DNA from: Candidatus Hydrogenedentota bacterium
GTDB lineage: Bacteria > Hydrogenedentota > Hydrogenedentia > Hydrogenedentales > SLHB01
Direction: 5' to 3'
Assembly (NCBI GenBank): GCA_020848835.1
Contig: JADLHJ010000026.1
Span: forward strand, 1-38,940
DNA: 38,940 bases
Position numbers and translations under genes: made by a program. Below are positions 7,192 through 16,721 of this stretch, in pieces (the stretch's first letter is position 1; each line of letters opens with the position of its first letter). Under the pieces are notes generated by a model that made no database searches, was not told where the DNA came from, and worked only from the letters and a program-made list of their open reading frames with translations.

Positions 7192-8748
7192 ATGAGACGA
7201 CTCCCTGTTTACATTGTTCTCGAGTATTCCGACTCAATGAGTGCAATGACCTTGGACGCGCTCTACGAAGGACTCCGACGTTTCGTTGCACAATTGCGTT
7301 CGGACCCGGAAATGATCGAAATGATTTGGTTGAGCGTAATTGTGTATGGGACGAACGCTAGCGTCGCAATACCGCTGAGCGACGTCTTCTCAATTCGCAT
7401 TCCCAATTTTCAATCGTCAAAGGGAGCGTCGCTGGGCGAAGCGCTTGAAGTGCTTGTCACACAAACAAGAGCCGAGACAATCCAGCGGGACGTTTCGTCT
7501 CAAGGTGATTGGGGGCCGCTCATCGCAGTGATTGCGAAAACTGGCCCGACCGACAAGTGGTTGGACCATGCGAGCAACCTCAAAGCTAAGTTTGGGAAAG
7601 TGCCAGTCATAGGCTGTGCGGTCGCCGGAACCGCTGCGGTCAATGTGCTTTCCAGCTTTTGCCACTACGTGATCGAGTACGAAGATGACCTCGACGCCAC
7701 GGTCTCCCTTTTTCAGTGGTTGGCCGCTGCGACGAAGGCGATGCTTCATCTGGGCGGGGCAGGCAATCCTATAGATTGCGTGAGGAAGGTGCCCGCGCGA
7801 GGCGGGTTACGGTTCGTAGAAGCAACTGAAAAACGCGATTTTCCAAGTGTCGAGCCGTTCGACGAGAAAGATACTGCCCGAGCGGTCCGTTGCCTTGTGA
7901 TCATGCCGTTTCGCAAAGACTTTGACGAAGTATTCGCAATAGTACGGGAAGCCGCGCAGGGTGTTGACCGCCAGATTGCGCTGGATTGCTACTGGCTCAA
8001 GGACGTTTTGGCGGCAGGCCGAATAACAGATGACATAGTCAACGGCCTGCACCAAGCCGCCGTCTGCGTCGCCGACGTGACAGAGAATAATCCAAACGTC
8101 ATGTGGGAGGCCGGGTTTTCGATGGCACTTGGCACGCCAACGATCCTAATCGGTCAGAATGTGGCCGAGCTCCCCTTCGACCTAAAAGTGCACCGGGTCC
8201 TTTCGTATTGTCGCGGCAGTTTGGATGCGTTGCGGTGCGACCTGAGAGAAGCGATGCAACAAACTATCGATCGCTATGGCATTGCTCATTTCTCTGATGC
8301 AACCGCGCGAGTGGATCAGCCCACTGCCGTAGCTGTGACGGGTTCGATGTTAGCAGAGGAAGACAAAGCCAGACGAAGGATTGAGTTATTGCTGACCCCA
8401 TATCTAAAACGAAATGTTCTTTGGTATTGCGGCAGCAATGGTGTCGTCGATAATTACGCGGTCTCTTTCCTTACAGCAAGGCGTGAACGTGTGGTCGCAG
8501 TCGGGTATCGGGCTTTTGATTTGTCTCCAGCTATCAAGGAATTAGTGGATATTGGAAAAGTGCAGTTCTTGGATGCGTCAGTTGAATCGGTTCCTCTCGC
8601 CTTCCCAGGTTTGTCGCATCGAGACGTGATCATGTTGACTAAGTCAGATTTGGTAGTAGTTTTTTGGGACGGAAAGAGCAAAGGAACGCAGGCAATAATG
8701 CAAACTTGCCACGACGTCGCCAAAAACGTGCTAATTGGCTTTGTTTAG
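7192..8748 (+). CDS. three-domain protein: TerY-like VWA, deoxyribosyltransferase/TIR-like and SLOG-like domains
   Basis: I know no named family with this arrangement. ATG 7192 is chosen over an upstream TTG (7171) because MRRLPVYIVLEYSDSM matches the start of TerY-type VWA proteins; this gives 518 residues. Residues 1-185 resemble a VWA domain, but the metal site DxSxS reads EYSDS (11-15) and the usual MTDG reads IAKTG, so metal binding may be lost. Residues 233-345 carry VIMPFRKDFDEVF, then VADVTENNPNVMWEAGFSMA with Asp295 and Glu306, a pattern of nucleoside 2-deoxyribosyltransferase/TIR-related domains in which the Glu is catalytic. Residues 395-518 contain WYCGS (411-415) and FWDGKSKGT (491-499), typical of SLOG (DprA/DUF2493-like) nucleotide-binding folds. 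It has no signal peptide or membrane segment. Domains of these types recur in bacterial immune and nucleotide-signalling proteins, so a sensor-effector role is an inference. Confidence 0.75.
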   Translation: MRRLPVYIVLEYSDSMSAMTLDALYEGLRRFVAQLRSDPEMIEMIWLSVIVYGTNASVAIPLSDVFSIRIPNFQSSKGASLGEALEVLVTQTRAETIQRDVSSQGDWGPLIAVIAKTGPTDKWLDHASNLKAKFGKVPVIGCAVAGTAAVNVLSSFCHYVIEYEDDLDATVSLFQWLAAATKAMLHLGGAGNPIDCVRKVPARGGLRFVEATEKRDFPSVEPFDEKDTARAVRCLVIMPFRKDFDEVFAIVREAAQGVDRQIALDCYWLKDVLAAGRITDDIVNGLHQAAVCVADVTENNPNVMWEAGFSMALGTPTILIGQNVAELPFDLKVHRVLSYCRGSLDALRCDLREAMQQTIDRYGIAHFSDATARVDQPTAVAVTGSMLAEEDKARRRIELLLTPYLKRNVLWYCGSNGVVDNYAVSFLTARRERVVAVGYRAFDLSPAIKELVDIGKVQFLDASVESVPLAFPGLSHRDVIMLTKSDLVVVFWDGKSKGTQAIMQTCHDVAKNVLIGFV

Positions 8749-8760
8749 ATGAAGTGCGGG

Positions 8761-8789
8761 TTGACTGCACGTACCCAACGGTCTACGCT
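8761..8789 (+). promoter_or_regulatory. putative sigma70-type promoter of the ThuA-like gene
   Basis: TTGACT (8761-8766) and TACGCT (8784-8789) are separated by 17 bases, about 40 bases before the start codon at 8831. The spacer contains the right copy of the 11-bp inverted repeat (8769-8779), so a binding protein could control this promoter. Confidence 0.4.
8769..8779 (-). repeat. right copy of an 11-bp inverted repeat
   Basis: ACGTACCCAAC, the reverse complement of 7096-7106, lies 20 bases after the stop codon of the three-domain gene and inside the spacer of the putative ThuA promoter. Confidence 0.5.
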
Positions 8790-8830
8790 TAATCCCGGGT
8801 GCAACCGGGTCACGAACGAGGAAAACTTCA

Positions 8831-9715
8831 ATGCGGTACATATCCTGTCTATTGGCGGTGGTCATGGCGTTTTCGTTTACGGCGTTTGCGGCGGGGGACA
8901 ATTGCGCGATTTTCTTGAGCAAATCCGCGGGATTCGAGCATAGCTGCATCAAGTGGGACGAGAACAAGAAAAGCCACGTCAACAATACGCTCGAGAAATT
9001 GCAGAAGGACATGGGCGTCGAAATCCTGCTGACGAAGGACGCCAGCCTGATCAATGCTGAAAACCTGAAGAAGTACAAAGTCGTCATTTTCTATACGACT
9101 GCGGACCTCACCACGGAAGGCACGGACAAGCAGCCGCCGATGGGCCCGAGCGGCCAGGCGGAACTACTTGAATGGGTGCAGAATGGCGGTGGGTTTATCG
9201 GCTATCACTGCGCATCGGACTCGTTTCACACGCCCGCAGGCGGCGAGGTGACGCCGTACATCAAGATGCTCGGCGGCGAGTTCCGTTCGCACCACAAGCA
9301 ATTCAAAGGCACCGTGAAGGTTGTCGATAAATCGCACCCGACGATGCAGCGCGTTCCGGCGGAGTGGAACATCCTCGACGAGTGGTACCTCTTCACCAAT
9401 ATCAACATGGACACGATGCACGTGCTCGCGATGCTCGATCCGGGTCCTGAGCGCCAGATTCAAGAGGGTTACAACATTCCGTCGTACCCGATCATCTGGT
9501 GCAGCGAATACGGCAAGGGCCGCGTGTATTACAATGCGATGGGCCACCGCGAGGATGTGTGGGACAACCCGGACTTCCAAAATTCCGTGATCGACGCGGT
9601 GAAATGGGCAATGGGCCAAGGTCCGGCGAACGCGGAACCGAATGCGAGCAAGTTTGTCTCCGCCGACGACCTCCCGAAAATCGAAGCGCGCGTAGCCGCC
9701 GCCGAAAAGAAATAA
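8831..9715 (+). CDS. secreted ThuA-like domain protein
   Basis: Protein of 294 residues with a clear Sec signal peptide, MRYISCLLAVVMAFSFTAFA, cleaved near residue 20-21. The mature part is a ThuA-like (class I glutamine amidotransferase-like) domain: KYKVVIFYTTADLTTEG, then LLEWVQNGGGFIGYHCASDS, then a conserved His region GGEFRSHH and the end piece GRVYYNAMGHRED. ThuA-like domains were named from trehalose utilisation in rhizobia; their reaction is unknown, and secreted forms are common in polysaccharide-degrading bacteria, often near Gfo/Idh proteins. GAGGAAAA precedes the ATG. It has its own promoter candidate and a strong terminator, so it is probably transcribed alone. Confidence 0.9.
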   Translation: MRYISCLLAVVMAFSFTAFAAGDNCAIFLSKSAGFEHSCIKWDENKKSHVNNTLEKLQKDMGVEILLTKDASLINAENLKKYKVVIFYTTADLTTEGTDKQPPMGPSGQAELLEWVQNGGGFIGYHCASDSFHTPAGGEVTPYIKMLGGEFRSHHKQFKGTVKVVDKSHPTMQRVPAEWNILDEWYLFTNINMDTMHVLAMLDPGPERQIQEGYNIPSYPIIWCSEYGKGRVYYNAMGHREDVWDNPDFQNSVIDAVKWAMGQGPANAEPNASKFVSADDLPKIEARVAAAEKK

Positions 9716-9743
9716 ACGGTCTTATCTCCGTCAAGACGTGATC

Positions 9744-9785
9744 GCAGCGCCGGCCTTACCTGAGGCTGGCGCTGCTGCTTTTTAT
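9744..9785 (+). terminator. Rho-independent terminator of the ThuA-like gene
   Basis: GCAGCGCCGGCCT (9744-9756) pairs with AGGCTGGCGCTGC (9763-9775), a 13-bp stem with one G-U pair and a 6-base loop, followed by TGCTTTTTATT. The T-run overlaps the stop codon of the convergent aspS gene. Confidence 0.85.
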
Positions 9786-11560
9786 TGCGGTTTCGGCGCG
9801 AGCTTGATATCGATGCTCAATTCTTTGAGCTGCTTCGGCGTGACCGTATTCGGCGCACCCATGAGCAGGTCTTGCGCCTTCTGGTTCAGCGGGAACGCGA
9901 TCACCTCGCGGATGTTGGGTTCGTCGGCAAGCAGCATGACGATGCGATCGAAACCGGGCGCGATGCCACCGTGCGGCGGCGCGCCGTAGTGGAAGGCCGT
10001 CCACAACGCGGGAAACTTGTTCTTCACCACATCTTCGGTGTAACCCGCGATCTCGAACGCTTTCAGCATGATGTCCGGACGATGGTTACGAATCGCGCCG
10101 GAGGACAACTCGATCCCGTTGCACACCACGTCGTACTGATACGCGAGCACGTCGAGCGGATCTTTGTCCGTCAACGCTTCCATACCGCCCTGCGGCATCG
10201 AGAAGGGGTTGTGTGAGAAATCGACTTTTTTGTCGTCTTCGTTCCACTCGAACATCGGAAAATCGACAATCCAGCAAAACGCCGCGACGTTCTTATCGAT
10301 CAAGCCAAGCGCGTTACCGAGGTACACGCGAACTTTACCCATCAGCGCGTTCGTCTCTGAGCGATTGCCCGCGCCGAAGAAGAGCGCATCGCCTTCCTCC
10401 GCACCCGTGCGCTTCACCAATTCCGCGCGCTCGGTTTCACTGAGGAATTTTACGATCGGGCCTTTCATCTCGCCGTCGCGCAGCGCGATCCACGCAAGGC
10501 CCTTCGCGCCTTCGCCTTTTGCGAAAGCCTCCGCGTCATCAAAAAACTTGCGCGGTTGCGCCGCTACGCCTTTGCCGCAGATCACTTTAATAGCGCCGCC
10601 CGTCTTCATCGCGTTGCTGAACACTTTCAATTCGCAGGCGCCAAAGATGTCGGTGCAATCGACCATCTCAAGGCCGAAGCGAATGTCCGGCTTGTCTGTG
10701 CCGTACTTTTCCATGGACTCGCGGTAGGGTATGCGCGGGAATTTCTCGGAGGGAATCGCCTTGCTTGAAAGTTCTTTAAACACGCGCACGAGCAATTGCT
10801 CGACTTCGATAAATACGTCGTCCTGCGTAACGAAGGACATCTCCATATCGATCTGATAGAACTCGCCGGGGCTGCGGTCCGCGCGCGAATCTTCGTCGCG
10901 GAAACACGGCGCAATCTGGAAATAGCGATCAAAGCCGCTGATCATTAGCAACTGCTTGAACTGTTGCGGCGCCTGCGGCAACGCATAGAACTGGCCGGGA
11001 TAAATACGGCTGGGCACGAGGTAATCGCGCGCGCCTTCCGGCGAAGAACTCGTCAAAATAGGCGTGTGATATTCCGTGAAGCCGCGCGACGTGAGGTGTT
11101 GCCGCACAAGCTGCGCGGTCTTCGAACGCAGCAAAATGTTCTGGTGCAAGCGCTCGCGGCGCAGATCGAGGAAGCGATACGCGAGCCGCGTCTCTTCCGG
11201 GCACTCAAGGTCCTGGTTAATCGGAAAGGGCACCTGCTCGGCGAAAGATTCGACAGCAAACGCATCCGCAACGAGTTCCACCTCGCCCGTGCCGAGGTTC
11301 GCGTTGACGGTCTCCTGCGTGCGCTTCACGACACTGCCGGTGACGATGATCACGCTCTCGGCGCGCACCTGTTCCGCGGCGGAAAAGAAGTCCTTGTCCG
11401 GGTTTACAACGACTTGCGTGATGCCGTAGTGGTCGCGCAGATCGATGAAAATGACGCCGCCATGGTCGCGTTTGCGGTGGACCCAGCCCGCCAGCCGGGC
11501 CGTCTCGCCCGCGTGTTCGAGGCGCAATTCACCGCAGTTGCGGGTACGAAAGGGGTGCAT
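9782..11560 (-). CDS. aspS: aspartate--tRNA ligase
   Basis: Class II aminoacyl-tRNA synthetase of bacterial type, 592 residues including the inserted GAD domain. It has an N-terminal OB-fold for anticodon binding (GWVHRKRDHGGVIFIDLRD), then LDLRRERLHQNILLRS, motif 2 (CFRDEDSRADRSPGEFYQID) and motif 3 (GFDRIVMLLADEPNIREVIA). Position 33 in RDHGG is His. E. coli-type discriminating enzymes have Leu here (RDLGS), while bacterial enzymes that also charge tRNA-Asn often have His. It may therefore be non-discriminating and work with GatCAB, which would need that complex elsewhere in the genome. The start at 11560 gives MHPFRTRNCGELR, normal for the family. Confidence 0.95.
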   Translation of the reverse strand: MHPFRTRNCGELRLEHAGETARLAGWVHRKRDHGGVIFIDLRDHYGITQVVVNPDKDFFSAAEQVRAESVIIVTGSVVKRTQETVNANLGTGEVELVADAFAVESFAEQVPFPINQDLECPEETRLAYRFLDLRRERLHQNILLRSKTAQLVRQHLTSRGFTEYHTPILTSSSPEGARDYLVPSRIYPGQFYALPQAPQQFKQLLMISGFDRYFQIAPCFRDEDSRADRSPGEFYQIDMEMSFVTQDDVFIEVEQLLVRVFKELSSKAIPSEKFPRIPYRESMEKYGTDKPDIRFGLEMVDCTDIFGACELKVFSNAMKTGGAIKVICGKGVAAQPRKFFDDAEAFAKGEGAKGLAWIALRDGEMKGPIVKFLSETERAELVKRTGAEEGDALFFGAGNRSETNALMGKVRVYLGNALGLIDKNVAAFCWIVDFPMFEWNEDDKKVDFSHNPFSMPQGGMEALTDKDPLDVLAYQYDVVCNGIELSSGAIRNHRPDIMLKAFEIAGYTEDVVKNKFPALWTAFHYGAPPHGGIAPGFDRIVMLLADEPNIREVIAFPLNQKAQDLLMGAPNTVTPKQLKELSIDIKLAPKPQ

Positions 11561-11657
11561 AAACCAAAGTCTCCCGGATACTTAAACCGAATAGAGTATC
11601 GGGCGAATCTGGCCTTGTCAAATAGTGGGGCGTCAGCATCGCGCTACATTTTTTTGC

Positions 11658-11762
11658 CTACCCGCTAGTAAGCCGCCATGCGGATATAAGTGTGACGACG
11701 ACCAGCGTTGCGACACCAAAAAGCAAGACGAAAAGTACAAACTTTTGATCCTTGGGTAGCAT
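11658..11762 (-). CDS. possible small single-span membrane protein (34 aa)
   Basis: ATG 11762 opens a 34-residue frame, MLPKDQKFVLFVLLFGVATL and onward to WRLTSG, that is almost entirely one hydrophobic helix with charged ends (KDQK, R). No clear ribosome binding site precedes it. A longer frame starting at 11909 would overlap the downstream end of the nucleotidyltransferase gene and is less likely. It lies alone in the 270-base gap before aspS. No family was recognised. Confidence 0.3.
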   Translation of the reverse strand: MLPKDQKFVLFVLLFGVATLVVVTLISAWRLTSG

Positions 11763-11830
11763 GATCAAAATATACCAAGTTTCTGATAAAGCTGATGACG
11801 CCAAATCTAAAACCGAACACGCGGTGATCC

Positions 11831-13048
11831 CTACGTCTGCGGCGTGCGCCGCACTTCGGTCACATCCTTGCGAATGACTTCCCCTGGATACGTGAGCGTG
11901 TGCGGCCAAAACATGCGCCCCGGATAGATCGATGTATTGATCCCCGTGTGAACATCGTCCCCAAAAATCGCGCCAAACTTCTGCCGCCCCGTGTCCACCC
12001 GCGCACCTTTCACCGTCGCGTTGATGTTCTTCGCATCATGACGGAAGTTTGCAGTAATCGTTCCCGCGCCCAAGTTGGTACGTTCGCCCACCACGCTATC
12101 GCCGATATAACTCAGATGCGGCACCACCGCGTGATCGAAGAGAATCGAATTCTTGATCTCCACCGCGTGACCCACTTTGCAGTGATCGCCAATCGTGGTA
12201 CACGGACGAATAAAACAATTCGGCCCCACGCTGGCCCCTTCGCCAATATACGCTGGCCCATCGATCACCGCCCCGCTGCGAATCACCGCGCCTTTTCCAA
12301 CATACACGCGGCCGCTTAGATGCGCATGCGGGCTAACTTCGCCTTCGATCTTGTGTTCGAGAAAATGCGTGAGCCAATACTCGTTTGCGGCCAGCAAGTG
12401 CCACGGATAGCCAATCGGCAACCAATAACCTTGCATCTCCAGCACGCGAAACTTCCCGCGCTCCGCGAGCGTTTGCACCGCGGAAGTGATCTCGATTTCG
12501 CCGCGCTCGGATTTCGGCGTAGTGGCAAGGATATCGAAAACATTCGGCTGAAATTTGTACACGCCAACATTCGCAAGGTGCGAGAAAATATCGGTCGGCT
12601 TTTCGACGATGCGCTTCGCAAAACCCTCTGTAGTGACATCGTAAATGCCATAAAGACGCGGATCGTCCACATGCTTCGCAAGCGCGCCTTGTTCAATTTC
12701 CGCAAGGCGCTTGAGGTCGACGGCATCGTAGAGATCATCGCCATTCATCGCGATGAACGGCCCGCGCACTACGTCCTTGCATTGCAGGATAGCGTGGCCG
12801 GTTCCGAGTTGTTCGGTCTGCTCTACATACTTTATCGAGACACCATTGCGCTGCGCGCCGAAATGCGCCTCGATCATTTCCTTGCGATAGGCGACGATCA
12901 GAATAATCTCATCCACCAAGCCCGATAACGCGTCGAGCTGGTGATCCAGGATCGTCTTATTCGCGATCTTCAACAACGGCTTCGGCCGCGTCAGCGTCAG
13001 CGGATACGTCCGCGTGCTCTGCCCCGCCGCCATGATAACTGCCTGCAT
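11831..13048 (-). CDS. GlmU-like bifunctional sugar-1-phosphate nucleotidyltransferase/acyltransferase
   Basis: Cytoplasmic protein of 405 residues with two parts. Residues 1-230 are a nucleotidyltransferase: MQAVIMAAGQSTRTYPLTLT followed by RPKPLL, QTEQLGTGHAIL, FIAMNGDDLYD (metal-binding Asp) and VEKPTD. Residues 240-400 are a left-handed beta-helix with hexapeptide repeats, including HLSYIGDSVVGERTNLGAGT, which closely matches the acetyltransferase part of GlmU. The arrangement resembles archaeal-type GlmU-like enzymes that make UDP-GlcNAc or related nucleotide sugars. It would feed cell wall, lipid A or polysaccharide synthesis. Substrates cannot be read from the sequence. The ATG at 13048 fits the family start exactly. 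Confidence 0.88.
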   Translation of the reverse strand: MQAVIMAAGQSTRTYPLTLTRPKPLLKIANKTILDHQLDALSGLVDEIILIVAYRKEMIEAHFGAQRNGVSIKYVEQTEQLGTGHAILQCKDVVRGPFIAMNGDDLYDAVDLKRLAEIEQGALAKHVDDPRLYGIYDVTTEGFAKRIVEKPTDIFSHLANVGVYKFQPNVFDILATTPKSERGEIEITSAVQTLAERGKFRVLEMQGYWLPIGYPWHLLAANEYWLTHFLEHKIEGEVSPHAHLSGRVYVGKGAVIRSGAVIDGPAYIGEGASVGPNCFIRPCTTIGDHCKVGHAVEIKNSILFDHAVVPHLSYIGDSVVGERTNLGAGTITANFRHDAKNINATVKGARVDTGRQKFGAIFGDDVHTGINTSIYPGRMFWPHTLTYPGEVIRKDVTEVRRTPQT

Positions 13049-13072
13049 TCAATGAACTCCCTGCGTCAGAAG

Positions 13073-13105
13073 CGTAATCGTAATTCGTAATCGTCCTCGT
13101 AATCG
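13073..13105. repeat. three copies of CGTAATCG
   Basis: CGTAATCG occurs at 13073-13080, 13086-13093 and 13098-13105 in the short gap between the nucleotidyltransferase start and the oxoprolinase stop. It looks like a small simple repeat. No coding or terminator function is seen. Confidence 0.6.
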
Positions 13106-13115
13106 AATCGGACTG

Positions 13116-16100
13116 TTATGCATTTCCGAATCCGCCGCCGCCCGGCGTTTCGATAGTCACGATGTCACCTGCTTCCACACTCAGCGTTGCGTGTCCCGGC
13201 AATTCGCTTTCATTTCCATTACGCGTCAGCATGTTTCGTCCCGCTTCACCTGACGCTCCACCCTGAAGGCCGAAAGGCTGGATCCTACGCCGTTCGGTGA
13301 GCAATGACACCTGCACGGGTTCGAGGACTTCGATGCTTCTGCGCACGCCGTCGCCGCCGCGCCACTTGCCTGCACCGCCGGAGCCGCGTCTTATGGAAAA
13401 TTCGCGAAGCACGACTGGGTAGCGTCGCTCTAAAACTTCGGGATCGGTGATGCGCGTGTTGGTCATGTGAATGTGTACCGCGCTCGCGCCGTGGAAACCA
13501 TTGCCAGCGCCGGCGCCGCCGCAGATAGTCTCGTAGTATCCGAAACCTTCGTTGCCGAAAAGGAAATTGTTCATCGTGCCTTGGCCTGCGGCGAGGACGC
13601 CAAGCGCGCCGTAGAGCACGTCGCACACGCGTTGCGAGGTCTCGACATTTCCGCCGACAACTGCCGCGGGATAACGCGGATTGAGCAGCGAACCTTCGGG
13701 GATGCGAATCTCAATCGGCTCGAGACAGCCGCCATTCAGGGGAATCGATTTCGCGATAAGCGTGCGAAAGACATAAAGCACCGCGGCGACAGTCACTGCA
13801 GTTGGTGCGTTAAGGTTTGAGTCAAGCTGCTGGTCGGTGCCTGCAAAATCTACGATGGCGCGATCGCCTGTTACGGTAATCGTGCACGCGATACGTGCGC
13901 CGGAATCAAGCGTGTCGGCAAAACGATGAACACCATCGGGCAGCGCGGAGATGGCCGCGCGCATGCAGGCGGTGGCGTTTTCTCGCACATAGCCCATGTA
14001 TGCATGAACAACGGGAAGTGCGTATTTTTCACATAGCTCGTGTAACAGGCGGGCGCCCTGATTGTTTGCGGCAATCTGCGCGCGGAGATCGGAGATTCGC
14101 TCGTCGATATTGCGCGCGGGATAGGGGCCCGACGTCAACAACGCCGTGATCTCCTTTTCGCGAAACGCGCCATCGCGCACAAGAAGCACATTTCGCAGCA
14201 CCACGCCCTCTTCGTCGAGTGTTTTCGAGAATGGCGGCATGGATCCGGGCGTGATGCCGCCGATATCCGCGTGGTGTCCGCGGTTCGCGACAAAAAATAT
14301 TCGCGCGCCCGCATCATCGAAGATCGGCGTGACCACGGTGACGTCGGGTAAATGCGAACCGCCGTTGTAGGGATCGTTGGTGGCGTATACATCGCCCGCG
14401 CGCATCCCTTCACCGCAGGCGGCGAGCACTGCTTTCACGGATTCGCCCATCGCGCCGAGATGTACGGGGATGTGCTGTGCATTGGCGACGAGTTCTCCGC
14501 GTGCGTCGAAGATGGCGCATGAGAAATCGAGGCGTTCCTTAATATTTACCGAATGTGCCACCCGTTCGAGCGCCGCGCCCATTTGTTCCGCTATGGACGC
14601 GAACGTGTTGTTAAAAATTTCCAGCAGCACGGGATCGCAGTCCGTGCTTGTTTGATCCGCCGACTGCAAGGCGCGTTGCCGTTGCAGATGGTAGTACGCG
14701 GTCCCGTTGTCCACTACATGCTCGCAAATCCAGCCCGGTTCCACGACGATTGTTGTGTTTTTGTGCGCAATGAGCGTTGGCGTGGCCGATGGCGGTGCGG
14801 CTTGCGATATGCTGGATGCCTTCAGCGCATGAGGCTGCTCATTGCGCAACACCACACTGCTGACGCGTGCGTTCAAAATCTCAACGGGCGCGTCTGGCAT
14901 CGTGTAGCCGTGAAGGCGCTTGTATTCCGCCTCGAACGATTCGCGAAGATTTTGCGCAGGCAAAGGAATCGTGAGTGTCGCGTCGGTGCCCGCGTAGCGT
15001 ATTTCGAGAGCGCGACGATGCGCAATGCAATCGGCTCTTGCGCCTTGCGCCAGCAAAGCATCTTGCCCGCGCGCTAGCATCGAAGCGAAGATCGAATTTA
15101 CTTCATCGATGGCTTGTGCGTTCAGCTGCCGCAGAATAGGTGCGACTTCGTGGTGTTCAATGTCCGCGATGCCAATGCCGCAGGCGCTGAACACGCTCGC
15201 TTCCCACGGCACAAGCACATCGCTAATGCCGAGCGCATCCGCGACGGCGCAGGCTTGCTGCGGGGCTGCGCCGCCGAAGGCGACGAGCGCATGGTCGCGC
15301 AGGTCGAGCGCCTGCGATGCCGCGATCTCTTTAATGGGTCGCGCCATATTTTCGTTTGCAACGCGGAGGAAGCCTTCGGCGATTTGCTCAAGCGACATTG
15401 CGGTGCTGAGTTCGCGCTGAATTACGTCGGCGATACGCTGCAATGCATCGCACGATGCCGCGCGTGCGCGCGTGCGATCACCGCCGAAACTCGCGTTGGG
15501 CAACTCGGCGATGCGGTTCAAGACCATGTTCGCGTCGGTAATCGTCGCGGGACCGCCACGCCCGTAACAGGCAGGGCCGGGGTTTGCACCGGCGCTTTCC
15601 GGGCCGACGATGAAGCGTCCATCGCGAAACGATAGAATCGATCCGCCGCCCGCGGCAACGGTGTCAATACGCAGCATCGGCGCGCGCACGCGGCTGCCGG
15701 CAATCTGCCGTTGGTAGATGATGTCCGCGTGTTCGTCGATGCGCGAGACATCCGTCGAAGTGCCGCCCATGTCGAACCCGATCAGTTTCTTAAACGGAGT
15801 GCGGCGCAGCAAATCGCGGCACGCGATCACGCCGCCCGCGGGGCCGGAGAGGATTGCATCTTTTCCGCGAAATTTGTCTGCATCAACCAACCCGCCGGAG
15901 GACTGCATGAACTTGATCGGAACATCCGCGCCAAGTTCATCGCGCAACGTTACGACATATTCGCGGATCACAGGCGTGAGATATGCATCCACCAGCGTAG
16001 TGTCACCCCTCGGCACTGCTTTGATTTCATTCGCAACGCGATGGCTCAGGCTGATATTACGAAACCCGAACGGTGCTGCGAGGCGTTCAACCTCGAGTTC

Positions 16101-16613
16101 ATGTTCGGGGTTTGCATAGCTGTGTAGCAACACAACCGCCAACGAATTGATGCCGGCATCACGAAACTTCTTCAGCGCATTGGTGACGTGTTTGCGATTT
16201 AGTGGTGTACGGATATCTCCACCAGCGAGTACGCGCTCGTCGATCTCCTCGATACTGGCTGCAAGCGAAGTTGACTTCACAATGCGCAGCGCAAAAAGAT
16301 CGGGGCGGTTCTGATACCCAATTCTGAGAAGGTCGCCGAAGCCCCGCGTAACCAACATCCCTACCCGAGCGCCCTTCCGCTCCAGGAGCGCGTTCGTCGC
16401 CAGAGTAGTACCGATATACACCGCGTCGATCTTACCGCTCGGGATAGGCTCACCCGCCGCGAGGTCAAAGTGCGTACGGATTGCGTGAATCGCCGCATCA
16501 GCGTATTGCGCAGGATTGATGCTTAGATATTTCGAGGTCGTGATTTCGCTTTTCGCGGATACGATTACATCCGTGAAGGTACCGCCGCGATCTATCCAGA
16601 ATTCGTTGGACAT
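13116..16613 (-). CDS. 5-oxoprolinase/hydantoinase, fused HyuA-HyuB
   Basis: Cytoplasmic protein of about 1165 residues in the ATP-hydrolysing 5-oxoprolinase/N-methylhydantoinase family. Residues 1 to about 540 form the HyuA part: [13 protein letters not shown] (phosphate-binding), [49 protein letters not shown], and [20 protein letters not shown]. Residues from about 650 form the HyuB part: [77 protein letters not shown] and a terminal GGGGFG. The fused layout and [10 protein letters not shown] are typical of true 5-oxoprolinase (5-oxoproline to glutamate), but hydantoinases share them. ATG 16613 is preferred over a TTG at 16637 because it begins [11 protein letters not shown], as in relatives. 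Confidence 0.9.
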   Translation of the reverse strand: MSNEFWIDRGGTFTDVIVSAKSEITTSKYLSINPAQYADAAIHAIRTHFDLAAGEPIPSGKIDAVYIGTTLATNALLERKGARVGMLVTRGFGDLLRIGYQNRPDLFALRIVKSTSLAASIEEIDERVLAGGDIRTPLNRKHVTNALKKFRDAGINSLAVVLLHSYANPEHELEVERLAAPFGFRNISLSHRVANEIKAVPRGDTTLVDAYLTPVIREYVVTLRDELGADVPIKFMQSSGGLVDADKFRGKDAILSGPAGGVIACRDLLRRTPFKKLIGFDMGGTSTDVSRIDEHADIIYQRQIAGSRVRAPMLRIDTVAAGGGSILSFRDGRFIVGPESAGANPGPACYGRGGPATITDANMVLNRIAELPNASFGGDRTRARAASCDALQRIADVIQRELSTAMSLEQIAEGFLRVANENMARPIKEIAASQALDLRDHALVAFGGAAPQQACAVADALGISDVLVPWEASVFSACGIGIADIEHHEVAPILRQLNAQAIDEVNSIFASMLARGQDALLAQGARADCIAHRRALEIRYAGTDATLTIPLPAQNLRESFEAEYKRLHGYTMPDAPVEILNARVSSVVLRNEQPHALKASSISQAAPPSATPTLIAHKNTTIVVEPGWICEHVVDNGTAYYHLQRQRALQSADQTSTDCDPVLLEIFNNTFASIAEQMGAALERVAHSVNIKERLDFSCAIFDARGELVANAQHIPVHLGAMGESVKAVLAACGEGMRAGDVYATNDPYNGGSHLPDVTVVTPIFDDAGARIFFVANRGHHADIGGITPGSMPPFSKTLDEEGVVLRNVLLVRDGAFREKEITALLTSGPYPARNIDERISDLRAQIAANNQGARLLHELCEKYALPVVHAYMGYVRENATACMRAAISALPDGVHRFADTLDSGARIACTITVTGDRAIVDFAGTDQQLDSNLNAPTAVTVAAVLYVFRTLIAKSIPLNGGCLEPIEIRIPEGSLLNPRYPAAVVGGNVETSQRVCDVLYGALGVLAAGQGTMNNFLFGNEGFGYYETICGGAGAGNGFHGASAVHIHMTNTRITDPEVLERRYPVVLREFSIRRGSGGAGKWRGGDGVRRSIEVLEPVQVSLLTERRRIQPFGLQGGASGEAGRNMLTRNGNESELPGHATLSVEAGDIVTIETPGGGGFGNA

Positions 16614-16721
16614 ATTCCCGTTATAGAATGCGCGCAAGCAAAATAAGCCTGGGCTCGCGGTCGCTTCCTAATAAGTGCGCTACTTCACCGGCTTGGTTTT
16701 TTTGTGCGCAATCTCACCGTA

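Noticed and set aside
11658..11909. 83-residue form of the small membrane protein frame
   Set aside because: The extra N-terminal part overlaps the end of the nucleotidyltransferase gene and is His/Ser-rich without pattern; only the 34-residue form looks like a membrane protein.
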